64,000 nucleotides of DNA from Qipengyuania oceanensis (GCF_009827535.1 NZ_WTYN01000001.1:2046001-2110000), one strand, 5' to 3'; positions 9,074-19,832 are shown, counted from the first letter of the stretch. A program made the numbers and translations. The notes: generated by a model not told the origin, from the sequence alone.

Positions 9074-10255
9074 TCAGTCCTCGACCTCGAAGCTGATCTC
9101 GGCATGGTCGCGCAGCCGCTCGACCAGCGCCTCGCCGAGGAACGAGCCGGGCGTACCGACTCCGCCTTCGGCATCGCTGTCGAGCAGCGCCATGCCGGTC
9201 TCGGCCAGCATCCGGCTGGTCGAGCCATAGCCCGGATCGTACTTGCCCTTGACGCCGTAGCGGATCGTCCGGTCGTCGGGCATCAGGCCGATGAACAGCA
9301 CGTCGTAGAAGCCGTTTTCACGCTGCTCCGGCGTCGGCCCTTCACCGGGCTTGGGCGGCTTCGCGCCGAACGGGTTCTTGAGCATCTCCAGCGCGGCATT
9401 GGCCGCCGCCTTGCCCGCTTCGCCCGGACTGGTGACCATCATCTCGTCGTAGCGGAAGTCCTCGCCATAGGGATGGCCGCGCAGGAAATTGGTGCGGTGG
9501 ACGTTCTTCGTGTTGATCGTCGCCATGATGAAGGGCGCGGCCCACTTGCCGGTCTCTTCCTCGTGCCGCGGGATCATGCCGTTGGGCTGATCGGGCCCGT
9601 CGAAGGCGGGTGTCAGCGCGAAGGGGTCGTTCAGCAGCAGGGCGAGCTTGGGCTTCTTCGCGACCGCCTTCATCGTCTCCGTCAGGCTCGCCGCCGTCCC
9701 GCCTGAGAACGTGCCGGCCATCGCACGCACGCGGCCCTTCACGCGCGGGGCGGGCGCGCCGAACCGCTCGACGGCTTCCTTCTGGAGCATCAGCACGCCG
9801 AGATCGAAGGGGATCGAATCGAAGCCGGAGGAAAAGCAGATTCGCGCGCCGGTCGATTTCGCGGTTTCATGATGCGCGTCGATCTGCTCGCGCATCCATG
9901 CAGGCTCGCCGCACAGGTCGGCATAGTCGGTCCCGCTCTTCGCGCAGGCTGCAACCAGCGCATCGCCGTAGAGCTGGTAGGGGCCGACCGTGGTCAGCAC
10001 GACCCGGGTCTGCTGGCACATGGCATCGAGGCTTGCCGGGTCGTCTGCGTCGGCGACGATCAGTGGGGTCGAAGCGGGTGCGCCGATCAGGTCGCGCACT
10101 TCTTCCAGCTTGGAAAGGCTGCGCCCGGCCATGGCCCACTTCGGCCCGCCTTCGCGCTTGCCGTATTCGCGCACGAAATGCTCGGCGACCAGGCGTCCGG
10201 TGTAGCCGGTCGCGCCGTACACCACGATGTCGAGGGGACGATCTTTCTTGCTCAT
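9074..10255 (-). CDS. Saccharopine dehydrogenase-like NAD(P)-binding oxidoreductase
   Basis: A 393-residue protein with an N-terminal Rossmann motif, DIVVYGATGYTGRLVAEHF (residues 8-26), and the later LCGEPAWMREQIDAHHE and FSSGFDSIPFDLGVL segments that mark the saccharopine-dehydrogenase-like family also called trans-acting enoyl reductases. It is not lysine-pathway saccharopine dehydrogenase. In mycobacteria relatives reduce lipid intermediates; the substrate here is unknown. Its neighbour upstream is an acyl-CoA dehydrogenase, which fits lipid metabolism. Its stop abuts the receptor stop directly (TGATCA), so the two genes converge with no gap. Confidence 0.85.
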   Translation of the reverse strand: MSKKDRPLDIVVYGATGYTGRLVAEHFVREYGKREGGPKWAMAGRSLSKLEEVRDLIGAPASTPLIVADADDPASLDAMCQQTRVVLTTVGPYQLYGDALVAACAKSGTDYADLCGEPAWMREQIDAHHETAKSTGARICFSSGFDSIPFDLGVLMLQKEAVERFGAPAPRVKGRVRAMAGTFSGGTAASLTETMKAVAKKPKLALLLNDPFALTPAFDGPDQPNGMIPRHEEETGKWAAPFIMATINTKNVHRTNFLRGHPYGEDFRYDEMMVTSPGEAGKAAANAALEMLKNPFGAKPPKPGEGPTPEQRENGFYDVLFIGLMPDDRTIRYGVKGKYDPGYGSTSRMLAETGMALLDSDAEGGVGTPGSFLGEALVERLRDHAEISFEVED

Positions 10256-10329
10256 GGTTCTCTCCTTTGCCGCGCGTGATGCGCGCAGGCCGGGCCGGAG
10301 TCAAAGCCGTTACGGCCCAGGGACGGCGC

Positions 10330-11523
10330 TCAGTATCCGAACTGGCGGCTCGCGAGATCGTACATGATCTCCTCCGATCCGCCGCCGATGGCCATCACCC
10401 GCACCTCGCGATAGATCCTCTCGATCCGGCTGCCGCGCACGAAGCTCGCGCCGCCGAGGATCTGGCACGCCTCGCGTGCGCAATGCTCCAACGTCCGCGT
10501 CGCTTGCACCTTGAGCAAGGCAAGCTCTCCGGGCTGCGCCGTTCCCTGGATGACCGTGTAGGTGCAATGATCGATCATCGCCTGCGTCGCGAGGATCCTG
10601 CGCAGCATCTCGGCAAGCTTGTGGCGGATGGTCTGCCGCTGGGAGAGCGGCTTGCCGAAGGTTTCGCGCTCCTGCGCCCAGGAGAGCGCGTCCTCGTAGC
10701 AGATTCGCGCAAAGCCGGCGGCCTGCTGAGCCATGCCGAGCCGTTCGCCGTTGAAGTTGCGCATGATGCCGAGAAACCCCTGATTCTCCGGCCCGATGAG
10801 GTTTTCTTCCGGTACTTCGACATCGTCGAAATGGATCGTCGCCGTGTCCGACGAATGCCAGCCCATCTTGCGCAGACCGGTACGCGAGACACCCGTGCGG
10901 TCGGTCTCGACCAGCAATAGCGAGATCCCGCCGAAGCCTTCGCCGCCGGTCCGCACCGCGAGCGTGATGTAATCGGCGCGCATGCCGCTCGTGATGAGAG
11001 TCTTGGCGCCGTTGACCATGAAAGCCGCGCCCTTCCTCTCCGCGCGGGTCTTCAGGTTCGCGACGTCCGAGCCGCCGCCCGGCTCGGTGATGCCGAGGCA
11101 GATGATCTTGTCGCCCGAGAGGACCTGCGGCGCGATGCGCTGCTTCATCGCCTCGCTGCCCATCGCCAGGATCGGCGGCAGGCCGATACCGTGCGTCATC
11201 AGGGAGGCGGCGATCCCGCCTGCCCCCGGGCGGCACAGTTCCTCCGTCTGGACCAGCGAGTGGAAGCGGTCGAACCCGTCGGAACCGCCATCGACGATCG
11301 TCCCGCTGCCGCCGTATTCCTCCGGATAGCCGAGGCCGAGCACGCCCGCTTCGGCGGCCTTGCGGTGAAGCGCGCGTGGCAATTCGCCCGCCTCCTCCCA
11401 TGCGTCGACATGGGGGATGATCTCACGGGTGACGAACGCACGCACGCTCTGCGCCACGGCATCATGCGTCTCGTCATAGTGCGGCGAACGGCTGCGCCAC
11501 TGGTCGAACAGGAATTCGCTCAT
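10330..11523 (-). CDS. Acyl-CoA dehydrogenase family protein
   Basis: A 397-residue flavoenzyme of the acyl-CoA dehydrogenase superfamily, which oxidises acyl-CoA thioesters to 2-enoyl-CoA and passes electrons to ETF. The FAD-binding signature is ICLGITEPGGGSDVANLKT (near residue 137) with KTLITSGMRADYITLAVRT after it. The C-terminal helical domain contains RETFGKPLSQRQTIRHKLA and CQILGGASFVRG, and the protein ends VMAIGGGSEEIMYDLASRQF. The chain-length preference cannot be read. It shares the minus strand with dcd upstream and the saccharopine-dehydrogenase-like gene 74 bp downstream. Confidence 0.93.
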   Translation of the reverse strand: MSEFLFDQWRSRSPHYDETHDAVAQSVRAFVTREIIPHVDAWEEAGELPRALHRKAAEAGVLGLGYPEEYGGSGTIVDGGSDGFDRFHSLVQTEELCRPGAGGIAASLMTHGIGLPPILAMGSEAMKQRIAPQVLSGDKIICLGITEPGGGSDVANLKTRAERKGAAFMVNGAKTLITSGMRADYITLAVRTGGEGFGGISLLLVETDRTGVSRTGLRKMGWHSSDTATIHFDDVEVPEENLIGPENQGFLGIMRNFNGERLGMAQQAAGFARICYEDALSWAQERETFGKPLSQRQTIRHKLAEMLRRILATQAMIDHCTYTVIQGTAQPGELALLKVQATRTLEHCAREACQILGGASFVRGSRIERIYREVRVMAIGGGSEEIMYDLASRQFGY

Positions 11524-11566
11524 GCTTTGTCTCCCGCCACACTGATGCGCGGGAGCATGGCCGGAG

Positions 11567-12121
11567 TCAAAGCCGGGGAAGCGTCACCCCGCGCTGGCCC
11601 ATGTATTTGCCTGCCCGGTCGGCATAGGTGACCTCGGGCCGTTCGTTGCCTTGCAGGAACAGGAACTGGCACGCGCCTTCATTGGCATAGATCTTGGCGG
11701 GCAGGGGAGTGGTGTTGCTGAATTCCAGCGTCACATGGCCTTCCCAGCCCGGCTCCAGCGGCGTGACGTTCACGATGATCCCGCAGCGTGCATAGGTCGA
11801 TTTGCCGAGGCAGATAACCAGCACATCTTCCGGGATGCGGAAATATTCGACCGTCCGGGCAAGGGCGAAGGAATTGGGCGGAATGACGCAAACGTCGGTA
11901 TCGCGATCGACGAAGCTGTTGCTCGCGAAATCCTTGGGATCGACCACCGCGCTGTCGACATTGGTGAAGATCTTGAACTCGGGCGCGACCCGCGCGTCGT
12001 AGCCGAAGCTCGACAGTCCGTAGCTGATGCAGCCCTCGCGCCGCTGCGCCTCGACGAAGGGTTCGATCATCCCTTCGCTCGTCGCCTTTTCGCGGATCCA
12101 CTTGTCGGAAAGAATCGCCAT
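11567..12121 (-). CDS. dcd: dCTP deaminase
   Basis: Dcd converts dCTP to dUTP, the main route to thymidylate precursors in many proteobacteria. The 184-residue length is normal. It starts [12 protein letters not shown] and contains [11 protein letters not shown]-type pocket residues ([11 protein letters not shown], about residues 108-118), the active-site turn [20 protein letters not shown] (near 127-146) and the C-terminal tail [12 protein letters not shown] that closes over the nucleotide. The bifunctional dUTPase-fused form is not likely because a separate dut is at 46.7 kb. Confidence 0.96.
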   Translation of the reverse strand: MAILSDKWIREKATSEGMIEPFVEAQRREGCISYGLSSFGYDARVAPEFKIFTNVDSAVVDPKDFASNSFVDRDTDVCVIPPNSFALARTVEYFRIPEDVLVICLGKSTYARCGIIVNVTPLEPGWEGHVTLEFSNTTPLPAKIYANEGACQFLFLQGNERPEVTYADRAGKYMGQRGVTLPRL

Positions 12122-12167
12122 GCAGGGGTGATTCCCGATGGCGGCGGGCAGGGCAAGCGCCCGCGCC

Positions 12168-12695
12168 TCAGTCGACGGGTTTTGCCCCCAGTTGCGGGTT
12201 CCTCCCGGTGATGTGGTTCAGCCACATCTTGGGCCGGCGAAGCATGTCCTGCGGGTAATCGACCTTAACCCCGACCAGCTTCGCGATCGCGCCGACGAAA
12301 TGGATGCAGTTGCGCGTGTCGAGGTCGTAATACTTGCCCGGCGCGTTGCGCCACCGGTCCACCTCGCGCCGGATCGCCCAGTATTTGGCATCGTCGATCT
12401 GGACCGAGAAATGGCGGTTGGTCGAGGTGATGTACTTCTGCTTCTCGGTCATCACGACGTGTTCGACCGGCCCGCGCAGCACGGCGGGCCCTGCGCTCTT
12501 CGCGCTGAAGCCATAGTTCTCGTTGATCCGCGTCCCGTCGTCGAGCGTACCCTGCATCACCACGAAGGTATGCGGATAGCGGCCGACCAGCACCGAGCCG
12601 TTGAAGCTGTGAAACGAGAGAGTGACCTCTGCCAGCGCGGGATGCGCGACGACGAGCGCAAGCAGCGCAGCGAAGATGCGAAGGAAGCGGCCCAT
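12168..12695 (-). CDS. Exported protein with conserved His and Cys, possible papain-like fold
   Basis: A 175-residue protein with a signal peptide at residues 1-22 (ending HPALA). The mature part reads [12 protein letters not shown], then [22 protein letters not shown] His early and a Cys in an N-C-x-x-F context recall NlpC/DUF4105-type papain-like enzymes in circular order, but I cannot confirm the fold and it is left without a function. The ATG at 12695 gives a clean signal peptide. It lies between glpD (11 bp away) and dcd on the same strand. Confidence 0.7.
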   Translation of the reverse strand: MGRFLRIFAALLALVVAHPALAEVTLSFHSFNGSVLVGRYPHTFVVMQGTLDDGTRINENYGFSAKSAGPAVLRGPVEHVVMTEKQKYITSTNRHFSVQIDDAKYWAIRREVDRWRNAPGKYYDLDTRNCIHFVGAIAKLVGVKVDYPQDMLRRPKMWLNHITGRNPQLGAKPVD

Positions 12696-12706
12696 GGATG
12701 CAGCTA

Positions 12707-14182
12707 CTAGCGCGCGGCGAGCCAGCGGTCGATAACCGATGATATGTCGCCCTTGATATGGAGGCCGAGCTTGGAGCGACGCCACAGGACATCCCGGCCG
12801 GTCTGCGCGAACTCCTCGTCGACCAGGTATTGCAGTTCCGCCTCGTAGAGATCGCCCGCGAAATGCTCGCCGAGCCCGCTCAGCCCGGTCGCATCGCCGA
12901 TCACCCTTTCGATCCGGGTCCCGTAGGCACGCGCAAGTCGCAGCAGCATCTCGGGCGGCAGCCACGGCCAGCGCTCGCTTGCAGCCCAGAGGAAGGCCTT
13001 GAAGTCGGCGTCCGGCATGTCGCCGCCGGGAAGCGGCGCGTTCCTGGTCCATGGCGTCTCGTCCGCTCCGAGCAGGGGCGCAAGCTTTTCGAGCGCGTGT
13101 TCGGCAAGCCGCCGATAGGTCGTGATCTTGCCGCCGTAGACCGAGAGCATCGGCGCGCCTTCGTGGGTATCGACCTCGAACACGTAGTCGCGGGTGACGG
13201 TCGAATTCTTCGCCGAATTGTCCTCGTAGAGCGGACGGATGCCCGAATAGGTCGAGACGATCTCGTCTGGCGTCACCGGGCTGCGGAAATATTCCGATGC
13301 CGCGCTGCACAGGTAGTCGATCTCCTGCGCCGAGATTTCCGGCGTGTCGCGGTCCCCCTCGAACAGGAGGTCGGTGGTCCCGATCAGGGTGAACTCGCGC
13401 TCGTAGGGTATGGCGAAAATGATCCGCCCGTCGCCGTTCTGGAAGATGTAAGCGGTCTCGCCGGCGAACTTGCGGGGAACGATGATGTGGCTGCCCTTGA
13501 CAAGCCGCAGGTGCACCTTGGCCTCTCCCGCAAGGCCAAGCTGAGCGAGATCGTCCACCCATGGACCTGCGGCATTCGCGATGGCGCGGGCCTCGATCAC
13601 TTCCTCGCCATTCCCGGTGGCGAGCGTGGCGCGCCACCGGTCCGGCAGGCGCTCGAGCGCGGTCACCCGGGTCCGCGTGCGGACCTCCGCTCCCCGATCC
13701 CGCGCGTCCATGGCGGTCAGGACGACCAGCCGCGAATCCTCGACCCAGCAGTCCGAGTACTCGAAGCCGCTGGTGAAGCGTTCCTTCAGCACCGGACGGT
13801 GCGGCAATTCGCGCAGGTTCACGCCGCGGCTTTTCGGCAGCGCGCTTCTCCCGCCCAGGCGGTCGTAGAGAAACAGCCCCGCGAGCAGCATCCATTTCGG
13901 GCGCAGCCCCTTGTCGTGCGGCAGGACGAAACGCAGCGGCCAGATGATGTGCGGTGCGTTGCGCAACAGCACGTCGCGTTCCTGCAGCGATTCGCGGACC
14001 AGCCGGAATTCGTAATGCTCGAGATAGCGCAGCCCGCCATGGACCAGCTTGGTGCTGGCGGAGGAGGTGTGTGCAGCGAGATCGTCCTTCTCGCACAGGA
14101 TCACCGACAGGCCGCGCCCCGCCGCATCGCGAGCGATGCCCGCGCCGTTTATTCCGCCGCCGATGACCATGAGATCGCGCAT
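12707..14182 (-). CDS. glpD: Glycerol-3-phosphate dehydrogenase
   Basis: GlpD oxidises sn-glycerol 3-phosphate to dihydroxyacetone phosphate at the inner membrane face and feeds electrons to quinone. The 491-residue protein starts with a dinucleotide-binding motif, VIGGGINGAGIARDAAGRG (residues 6-24), followed by STKLVHGGLRYLEHYEFRLV, a hallmark of the family. The C-terminal domain includes SVYGGKITTYRRLAEHA and WRRSKLGLHI. No glycerol kinase or facilitator gene is nearby, so the substrate probably comes from phospholipid turnover or a distant glp operon. Confidence 0.95.
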   Translation of the reverse strand: MRDLMVIGGGINGAGIARDAAGRGLSVILCEKDDLAAHTSSASTKLVHGGLRYLEHYEFRLVRESLQERDVLLRNAPHIIWPLRFVLPHDKGLRPKWMLLAGLFLYDRLGGRSALPKSRGVNLRELPHRPVLKERFTSGFEYSDCWVEDSRLVVLTAMDARDRGAEVRTRTRVTALERLPDRWRATLATGNGEEVIEARAIANAAGPWVDDLAQLGLAGEAKVHLRLVKGSHIIVPRKFAGETAYIFQNGDGRIIFAIPYEREFTLIGTTDLLFEGDRDTPEISAQEIDYLCSAASEYFRSPVTPDEIVSTYSGIRPLYEDNSAKNSTVTRDYVFEVDTHEGAPMLSVYGGKITTYRRLAEHALEKLAPLLGADETPWTRNAPLPGGDMPDADFKAFLWAASERWPWLPPEMLLRLARAYGTRIERVIGDATGLSGLGEHFAGDLYEAELQYLVDEEFAQTGRDVLWRRSKLGLHIKGDISSVIDRWLAAR

Positions 14183-14278
14183 TGGCGATCATCTCTAGGG
14201 AACGGCTGCCCGGTTGGCGAGTGTCTTGGGAGAACACGCCCGGCGGTATAGGGCGGTGGCAAGCGCAGGAGGCACAGC

Positions 14279-15661
<1,383 letters not shown>

Positions 15662-15662
15662 G

Positions 15663-16547
15663 CTATTGGCCGCGGGCCATGCGCAGCAGTCGCCCGGCAA
15701 CCGCATCGAGCCTCGCGACCAGTTGTGGGTCGTGATTGTCGGGCGCGGTGATCACGGCATCGTCCAGCGTCGTGTCGATCGGTGAGGGCGCACGCTTTTC
15801 CGGCAAGGCCGCGACAAAAGCCTCGATCGTCTTTCTCGCCAGCGCGCTGTTCGACCCCATCTGCTCGATCACTTCCGAGACGTCGACCGGCTTTTCGTTC
15901 TCGCGCCAGGCATCGTAGTCGGTGACCATGCCGAGCAGCGCGTAAGGCAGCTCGGCCTCGCGCGCGAGGCGGGCTTCGGGAAAGCCGGTCATGCCGATCA
16001 CGTCGGCGCCCCACTCGCGGTACAGCCGGCTTTCGGCGCGGGTGGAAAACTGCGGCCCTTCCATCGCCAGGTAGGTTCCGCCGAGCGTGGCCTTGCCGCC
16101 CCCTTTTCCGACCGCTGCCGCAGCCATCTTGCTTAACCGCGGGCAGACCGGGTTGGCCATCGACACATGGGCGACGAAACCCGAGCCGAAGAAACTGTCC
16201 GCCCGCGCCTTGGTCCGGTCGATGAACTGGTCGACGGCGACGAAATGGCCGGGCGGCAGTTCCTCGCGCAAGCTGCCGACCGCGCTGATCGCCAGCACAT
16301 CCGTGCAGCCAGCCCGCTTGAGCACGTCGATATTGGCCCGCGCGTTCAGTTCGCCGGGCGCGATGCGATGGCCGCGTCCGTGGCGGGGCAGAAACCGCAC
16401 GCGCACATCGCCAATCCGGCCGCACAGGATCTCGTCCGACGGCTCGCCGAAGGAAGACTTCACCCCGATCCACTGCGCGTCTTCGAGCGAATCGAGCGCG
16501 TACAGGCCCGAGCCGCCGATGATGCCGATGGTCCATTCGCTGCTCAT
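15663..16547 (-). CDS. mtnP: S-methyl-5'-thioadenosine phosphorylase
   Basis: MtnP splits 5'-methylthioadenosine, a by-product of polyamine synthesis, into adenine and 5-methylthioribose 1-phosphate. The 294-residue protein begins WTIGIIGGSGLYAL (phosphate-binding Gly-Ser turn), with PRHGRGHRIAPGELNARAN near residue 54, YLAMEGPQFSTRAES near 160 and VIGMTGFPEARLARE near 183, all typical of the trimeric MTAP/PNP family. MTAP is preferred to PNP because of the GMTGFPE stretch; a purine nucleoside phosphorylase role is less likely but not excluded. Confidence 0.92.
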   Translation of the reverse strand: MSSEWTIGIIGGSGLYALDSLEDAQWIGVKSSFGEPSDEILCGRIGDVRVRFLPRHGRGHRIAPGELNARANIDVLKRAGCTDVLAISAVGSLREELPPGHFVAVDQFIDRTKARADSFFGSGFVAHVSMANPVCPRLSKMAAAAVGKGGGKATLGGTYLAMEGPQFSTRAESRLYREWGADVIGMTGFPEARLAREAELPYALLGMVTDYDAWRENEKPVDVSEVIEQMGSNSALARKTIEAFVAALPEKRAPSPIDTTLDDAVITAPDNHDPQLVARLDAVAGRLLRMARGQ

Positions 16548-16669
16548 GTCGGGCTTCCCTTACGGCAGCGCGGAATGCGCGGCATCGCTCGTCGGCGTTC
16601 CTTGCCAGAGCTACCGCTGCGCGCCAAGTTTGGTCGCGAATCACAAGCACAGTTCCGGGAGAGAACACC

Positions 16670-17647
16670 ATGAAGACCCGCATCACCGAATTGTTCGGCA
16701 TCGAGCATCCGATCATCCAGGGCGGCATGCACTACGTCGGTTTCGCGGAAATGGCCGCGGCGGTGTCCAATGCGGGCGGGCTCGGCATCATCACCGGGCT
16801 GACGCTCGGCACGCCGGAGAAGCTGGCCGACGAGATCGCCAGGTGCCGCGACATGACCGACAAGCCGTTCGGCGTGAACCTGACCTTCCTGCCGACCGTC
16901 AATGCGCCCGACTATCCGGGCCTGGTCAAGGCGATCATCGACGGCGGGGTCAAGGCGGTGGAGACGGCGGGTAACAACCCGGCGCAGGTGCTGCCCTTCT
17001 TCAAGGACGCGGGCGTCAAGGTCATCCACAAGTGCACCAGCGTGCGCCACAGCCTGAAGGCGCAGGCGATCGGCTGCGATGCGGTTTCGGTCGACGGTTT
17101 CGAATGCGGCGGCCATCCGGGCGAAGACGACATCCCGAACATGATCCTGCTGCCGCGCGCCGCGGACGAGCTCGAAATCCCCTTCGTCGCAAGCGGCGGC
17201 ATGGCCGATGCGCGCAGCCTCGTCGCCAGTCTCGCGATGGGCGCGGAAGGCATGAACATGGGCACGCGCTTCATCGCGACGAAGGAAGCGCCGGTTCACG
17301 AGAACGTGAAGCAGGCGATCCTCGCGGCGAGCGAGCTCGACACCCGGCTGGTCATGCGCCCGCTGCGCAACACCGAGCGGGTGCTGACGAACGAGGCGGT
17401 CGAGCGGCTGCTGGAGAAGGAGCGGCGCCTGGGCCCCGACCTCAAGTTCGAGGACATCATCGAGGAAGTCGCAGGCGTCTACCCGCGCGTGATGACCGAA
17501 GGCGAGATGGACGCAGGCGCCTGGTCCTGCGGCATGGTCGCCGGGCTCATCAATGACATCCCAACCTGCAAGGAACTGATCGACCGGATCATGGCCGAGG
17601 CGGAGGAACTGATTTCAGGGCGGCTGGCGGGCCTGCTGAAAGACTAG
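16670..17647 (+). CDS. FMN-dependent nitronate monooxygenase-like oxidoreductase
   Basis: A 325-residue TIM-barrel flavoprotein. It opens [15 protein letters not shown], and carries [42 protein letters not shown] and [13 protein letters not shown] with [12 protein letters not shown], the FMN phosphate and flavin contacts of the nitronate monooxygenase/enoyl reductase II family. These enzymes oxidise alkyl nitronates or reduce enoyl or quinone substrates; the true substrate here is open. A GGGAGA site precedes the ATG. Its TAG lies in a CTAG that is also the stop of the convergent carboxypeptidase gene. Confidence 0.88.
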   Translation: MKTRITELFGIEHPIIQGGMHYVGFAEMAAAVSNAGGLGIITGLTLGTPEKLADEIARCRDMTDKPFGVNLTFLPTVNAPDYPGLVKAIIDGGVKAVETAGNNPAQVLPFFKDAGVKVIHKCTSVRHSLKAQAIGCDAVSVDGFECGGHPGEDDIPNMILLPRAADELEIPFVASGGMADARSLVASLAMGAEGMNMGTRFIATKEAPVHENVKQAILAASELDTRLVMRPLRNTERVLTNEAVERLLEKERRLGPDLKFEDIIEEVAGVYPRVMTEGEMDAGAWSCGMVAGLINDIPTCKELIDRIMAEAEELISGRLAGLLKD

Positions 17648-18783
17648 CTTTCGCGCGCCTCGATCCATTCGAGCAGCGCGGCAAGGCAATCGCGCGCCAG
17701 CATCTTGGAGCGTTCCGGGCTCCACCCCTGCTCGGGGTCGGGCAGGTCGTCGTTGTCCTTGAACGGCATCTCGAGCGTCATCGCGACAGCGCCGAAACGC
17801 TCGGCGACGTGGTTGGTGCTCATGGTGAGATTCGCCGTGCCGGGCTTAGAGACCGGATAGCCCTTGGCCGTCTGGAAATCGGGCGTGCGCCGTTCGAGGA
17901 TCGAGCGGTAGGAGTAGAAGCCGTCACCCTGCGCATCGGTCCAGGACGGAATGCCCTCGAAGCCCGCGAGGAAGACCGCCGCGATCGCCTCGTCGCCGTG
18001 AACGTCCATCGCGAAGTCGACGCCGGTTTCGTCCATCGCGTTGCGGATCGCGAGCACTTCGGGCGATTTTTCGGCCGTCGGCGTTTCCCACTCGCGGTTG
18101 AGATTGCTGCCGACCGCATTGGTCCGCAAATGCCCGCGGCGCGATCCGTCGGGATTGCAATTGGGCACGATATGGAAGGCACAGCGCTGGCGCAGCGCAC
18201 GCGCTACGGAATCGGTCGGGTCGGTCAGGCATTCTAGCGCGCCTTCCATCCACCACTCGGCCATGCTTTCGCCGGGGTGCTGGCGAGCATAGAGCCAGAC
18301 CTGCAGCTCGCCGTCGCCCAGTTCGAGGCAATCGAGCGATTGCCCGTCGAGCGTCTCGCCCAGCCTGCGATAGGTCACGCCTTCGCTGGCCGACGCCTCG
18401 GCAATCAGATCATGGTGCCGTTCCATCGAATAGGGTGCGAAATAGGCAAACCAGGCGATGTCGCTCGCCGGCGTATAGGTAATCGTCAGCGTGCCGTTGT
18501 CGGCGTTCTTATCGTAGCTGCTCGCCGCACGCGCCCAGTATTCGCGGTCTTCGCTGACGCAGGCATTGTAGCCCGGCCAGCCCTGCGGATAGGCGCTCGT
18601 CTCGAGATCGACGATCCTGAGAGTGACCTCCCGGCCTGCAGCGCCGGAAACGCGGAAATGGAACCACTGCGCGAAGTCCGACTGGTGGTCCTTGCGGATC
18701 GCCAGAGTGGCGGTCGGCCCGTCGATCGACCGGACTTCGATATTGCCGCTATCGAACGCCGTATCGATCGCGATGTCGCTCAC
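17644..18783 (-). CDS. M14 family zinc carboxypeptidase, cytosolic carboxypeptidase-like
   Basis: A 379-residue protein with no signal peptide. Residues 1-130 are a beta-rich N domain ([16 protein letters not shown] is its end) and the rest is the peptidase. Zinc ligands are visible as [15 protein letters not shown] (H-x-x-E) and the later His in [11 protein letters not shown]; substrate contacts are [15 protein letters not shown] and NLNREW; the catalytic Glu is in [10 protein letters not shown]. The N domain plus this pattern is that of Nna1/CCP-type enzymes, which trim C-terminal or side-chain glutamates in eukaryotes; bacterial substrates are unknown. The start is GTG at 18783, which overlaps the stop of the DUF4136 gene by one base. 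Confidence 0.87.
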   Translation of the reverse strand: MSDIAIDTAFDSGNIEVRSIDGPTATLAIRKDHQSDFAQWFHFRVSGAAGREVTLRIVDLETSAYPQGWPGYNACVSEDREYWARAASSYDKNADNGTLTITYTPASDIAWFAYFAPYSMERHHDLIAEASASEGVTYRRLGETLDGQSLDCLELGDGELQVWLYARQHPGESMAEWWMEGALECLTDPTDSVARALRQRCAFHIVPNCNPDGSRRGHLRTNAVGSNLNREWETPTAEKSPEVLAIRNAMDETGVDFAMDVHGDEAIAAVFLAGFEGIPSWTDAQGDGFYSYRSILERRTPDFQTAKGYPVSKPGTANLTMSTNHVAERFGAVAMTLEMPFKDNDDLPDPEQGWSPERSKMLARDCLAALLEWIEARES

Positions 18784-19385
18784 TATTTCACTCCGACTTC
18801 CACCGTTTCGCCATTGCCGCCGGGAAACTCCCGGAACAGCGCGGAGGCGACCGTCTGGGCGTTCGCTTCGGTGCGCGCAAGGTCCGAGTTCTCGGCAACG
18901 GCGAATTGTGCGCGGCCTTCCCACAGATTGTTGCCCGAGGCCTTGTCCTTGATCGCCACGGCGAGATCGGTCCCGACCTTGTCCTTCGCGCCGCCGCCGA
19001 GATTGAGTCCCACGCCGACACCCAGGCCCGAGCCATAGCTGCCGGTGGAGCCGCCGACACCCACGCTGACCGGGCCGCGTCGATCGCCTTCGCGCGACTT
19101 GTACCGGTCGAGCGAGACCTGTGCGATCTGGTCTGCCTGGGCGCGGGTCGTCTCGCGATAGCCGAGTGCCGTCAACTGCCGCGCGATCGCGGCCTTGTAA
19201 GGTGCCATCTCTAGGCCGGAGGCGTCTTCGCCCGGCGCTGCCTCGATGAAGATCGTCCCGTTTCCGAGCCGGCTTAGCGCGCTGGCATCGTGGAAGCGGG
19301 TGACTTCGACCGGCCCGGGCGCGGTAGCACAGGCGGCGAGTGTTGCGGTGCCGAGCGCCAGCGCGGCCAGTTTTGCGAATTTCAT
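18783..19385 (-). CDS. DUF4136 family lipoprotein (first copy)
   Basis: A 200-residue lipoprotein: signal [18 protein letters not shown], with Cys19 as the lipid site. The mature protein has [24 protein letters not shown] and ends [18 protein letters not shown], the DUF4136 core and its closing strand. A glycine-rich loop ([18 protein letters not shown]) sits in the middle. DUF4136 proteins are periplasmic and their role is unknown. A second copy lies at 50.2-50.9 kb and shares the FPG-x-x-GETV-x-V-x-VK ending. The stop overlaps the GTG of the M14 gene. Confidence 0.82.
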   Translation of the reverse strand: MKFAKLAALALGTATLAACATAPGPVEVTRFHDASALSRLGNGTIFIEAAPGEDASGLEMAPYKAAIARQLTALGYRETTRAQADQIAQVSLDRYKSREGDRRGPVSVGVGGSTGSYGSGLGVGVGLNLGGGAKDKVGTDLAVAIKDKASGNNLWEGRAQFAVAENSDLARTEANAQTVASALFREFPGGNGETVEVGVK

Positions 19386-19613
19386 CAAAGCGACTCCTCT
19401 CGATCGACAGGCGCGCGGTGGCGCGGTGCCATCAGACAACGCAGTGCAAGCCGGCATGGGTCCGGGGGGTGGAGTACCGACATTCGAAAAAGCCTACCCC
19501 TGCGTAACTGCACGTTGCTATCAGTCCCGCCATGAACTGAAGCGAAACACCATGCGCCGGTCAATTGGGGGCAGAAATTGGCTTCGCGGCTCGTCGATTC
19601 CTGACTTCGGTTC

Positions 19614-19642
19614 TTGACTCGCATCCGGCCACCCACTAGGCG
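19614..19642 (+). promoter_or_regulatory. Candidate sigma-70 promoter of rpmJ
   Basis: TTGACT (19614-19619), a 17-bp spacer and TAGGCG (19637-19642). The same -35 hexamer, spacer and TAG-type -10 are found before rpmH at 25550-25578. Confidence 0.5.
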
Positions 19643-19659
19643 CCCGCACTTGAAATTCC

Positions 19660-19693
19660 GGCATCGGAGACCACCTCCGGTGCCCTTATTTTT
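19660..19693 (+). promoter_or_regulatory. Terminator-like hairpin in the rpmJ leader
   Basis: GGCATCGGAG and CTCCGGTGCC form a 10-bp stem with one G-T pair and a 5-base loop (ACCAC), followed by CTTATTTTT. It lies between the promoter and the rpmJ ATG, so it could attenuate rpmJ transcription. No plus-strand gene upstream needs a terminator here. Confidence 0.45.
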
Positions 19694-19706
19694 GGAAAAT
19701 GGTACC

Positions 19707-19832
19707 ATGAAAGTCCGGAACAGCCTCAAGTCGCTGAAGAACCGCCACCGCGATTGCCGTGTCATTCGCCGCCGTGGCCGTACGTATGTAATCAACAAGA
19801 CCAACCGTCGCTTCAAGGCCCGCCAGGGCTAA
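19707..19832 (+). CDS. rpmJ: 50S ribosomal protein L36, zinc-free type
   Basis: A 41-residue basic protein beginning [17 protein letters not shown] and ending FKARQG, typical of L36 of the longer, YkgO-like group. Only one Cys is present, so the Cys-Cys-Cys-His zinc site of classical L36 is absent and the protein should not bind zinc. It sits in the large ribosomal subunit. The start ATG at 19707 is preceded by GGAAAATGGTACC. A terminator follows within 50 bp. Confidence 0.95.
   Translation: MKVRNSLKSLKNRHRDCRVIRRRGRTYVINKTNRRFKARQG

Larger units (their letters stand above)
19386..19706. other. Divergent intergenic region between the DUF4136 lipoprotein and rpmJ
   Basis: These 321 bases hold no convincing gene. 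The right half contains the rpmJ promoter (19614-19642) and a terminator-like hairpin (19660-19693). The left half must carry the promoter of the minus-strand lipoprotein gene; its GAGGAGTCG just before the lipoprotein start (19388-19396, read on the minus strand) is the ribosome site. Confidence 0.6.

Noticed and set aside
12758-14251. A 497-residue open frame opposite glpD
   Set aside because: It is a shadow of glpD, which has full family motifs on the other strand.
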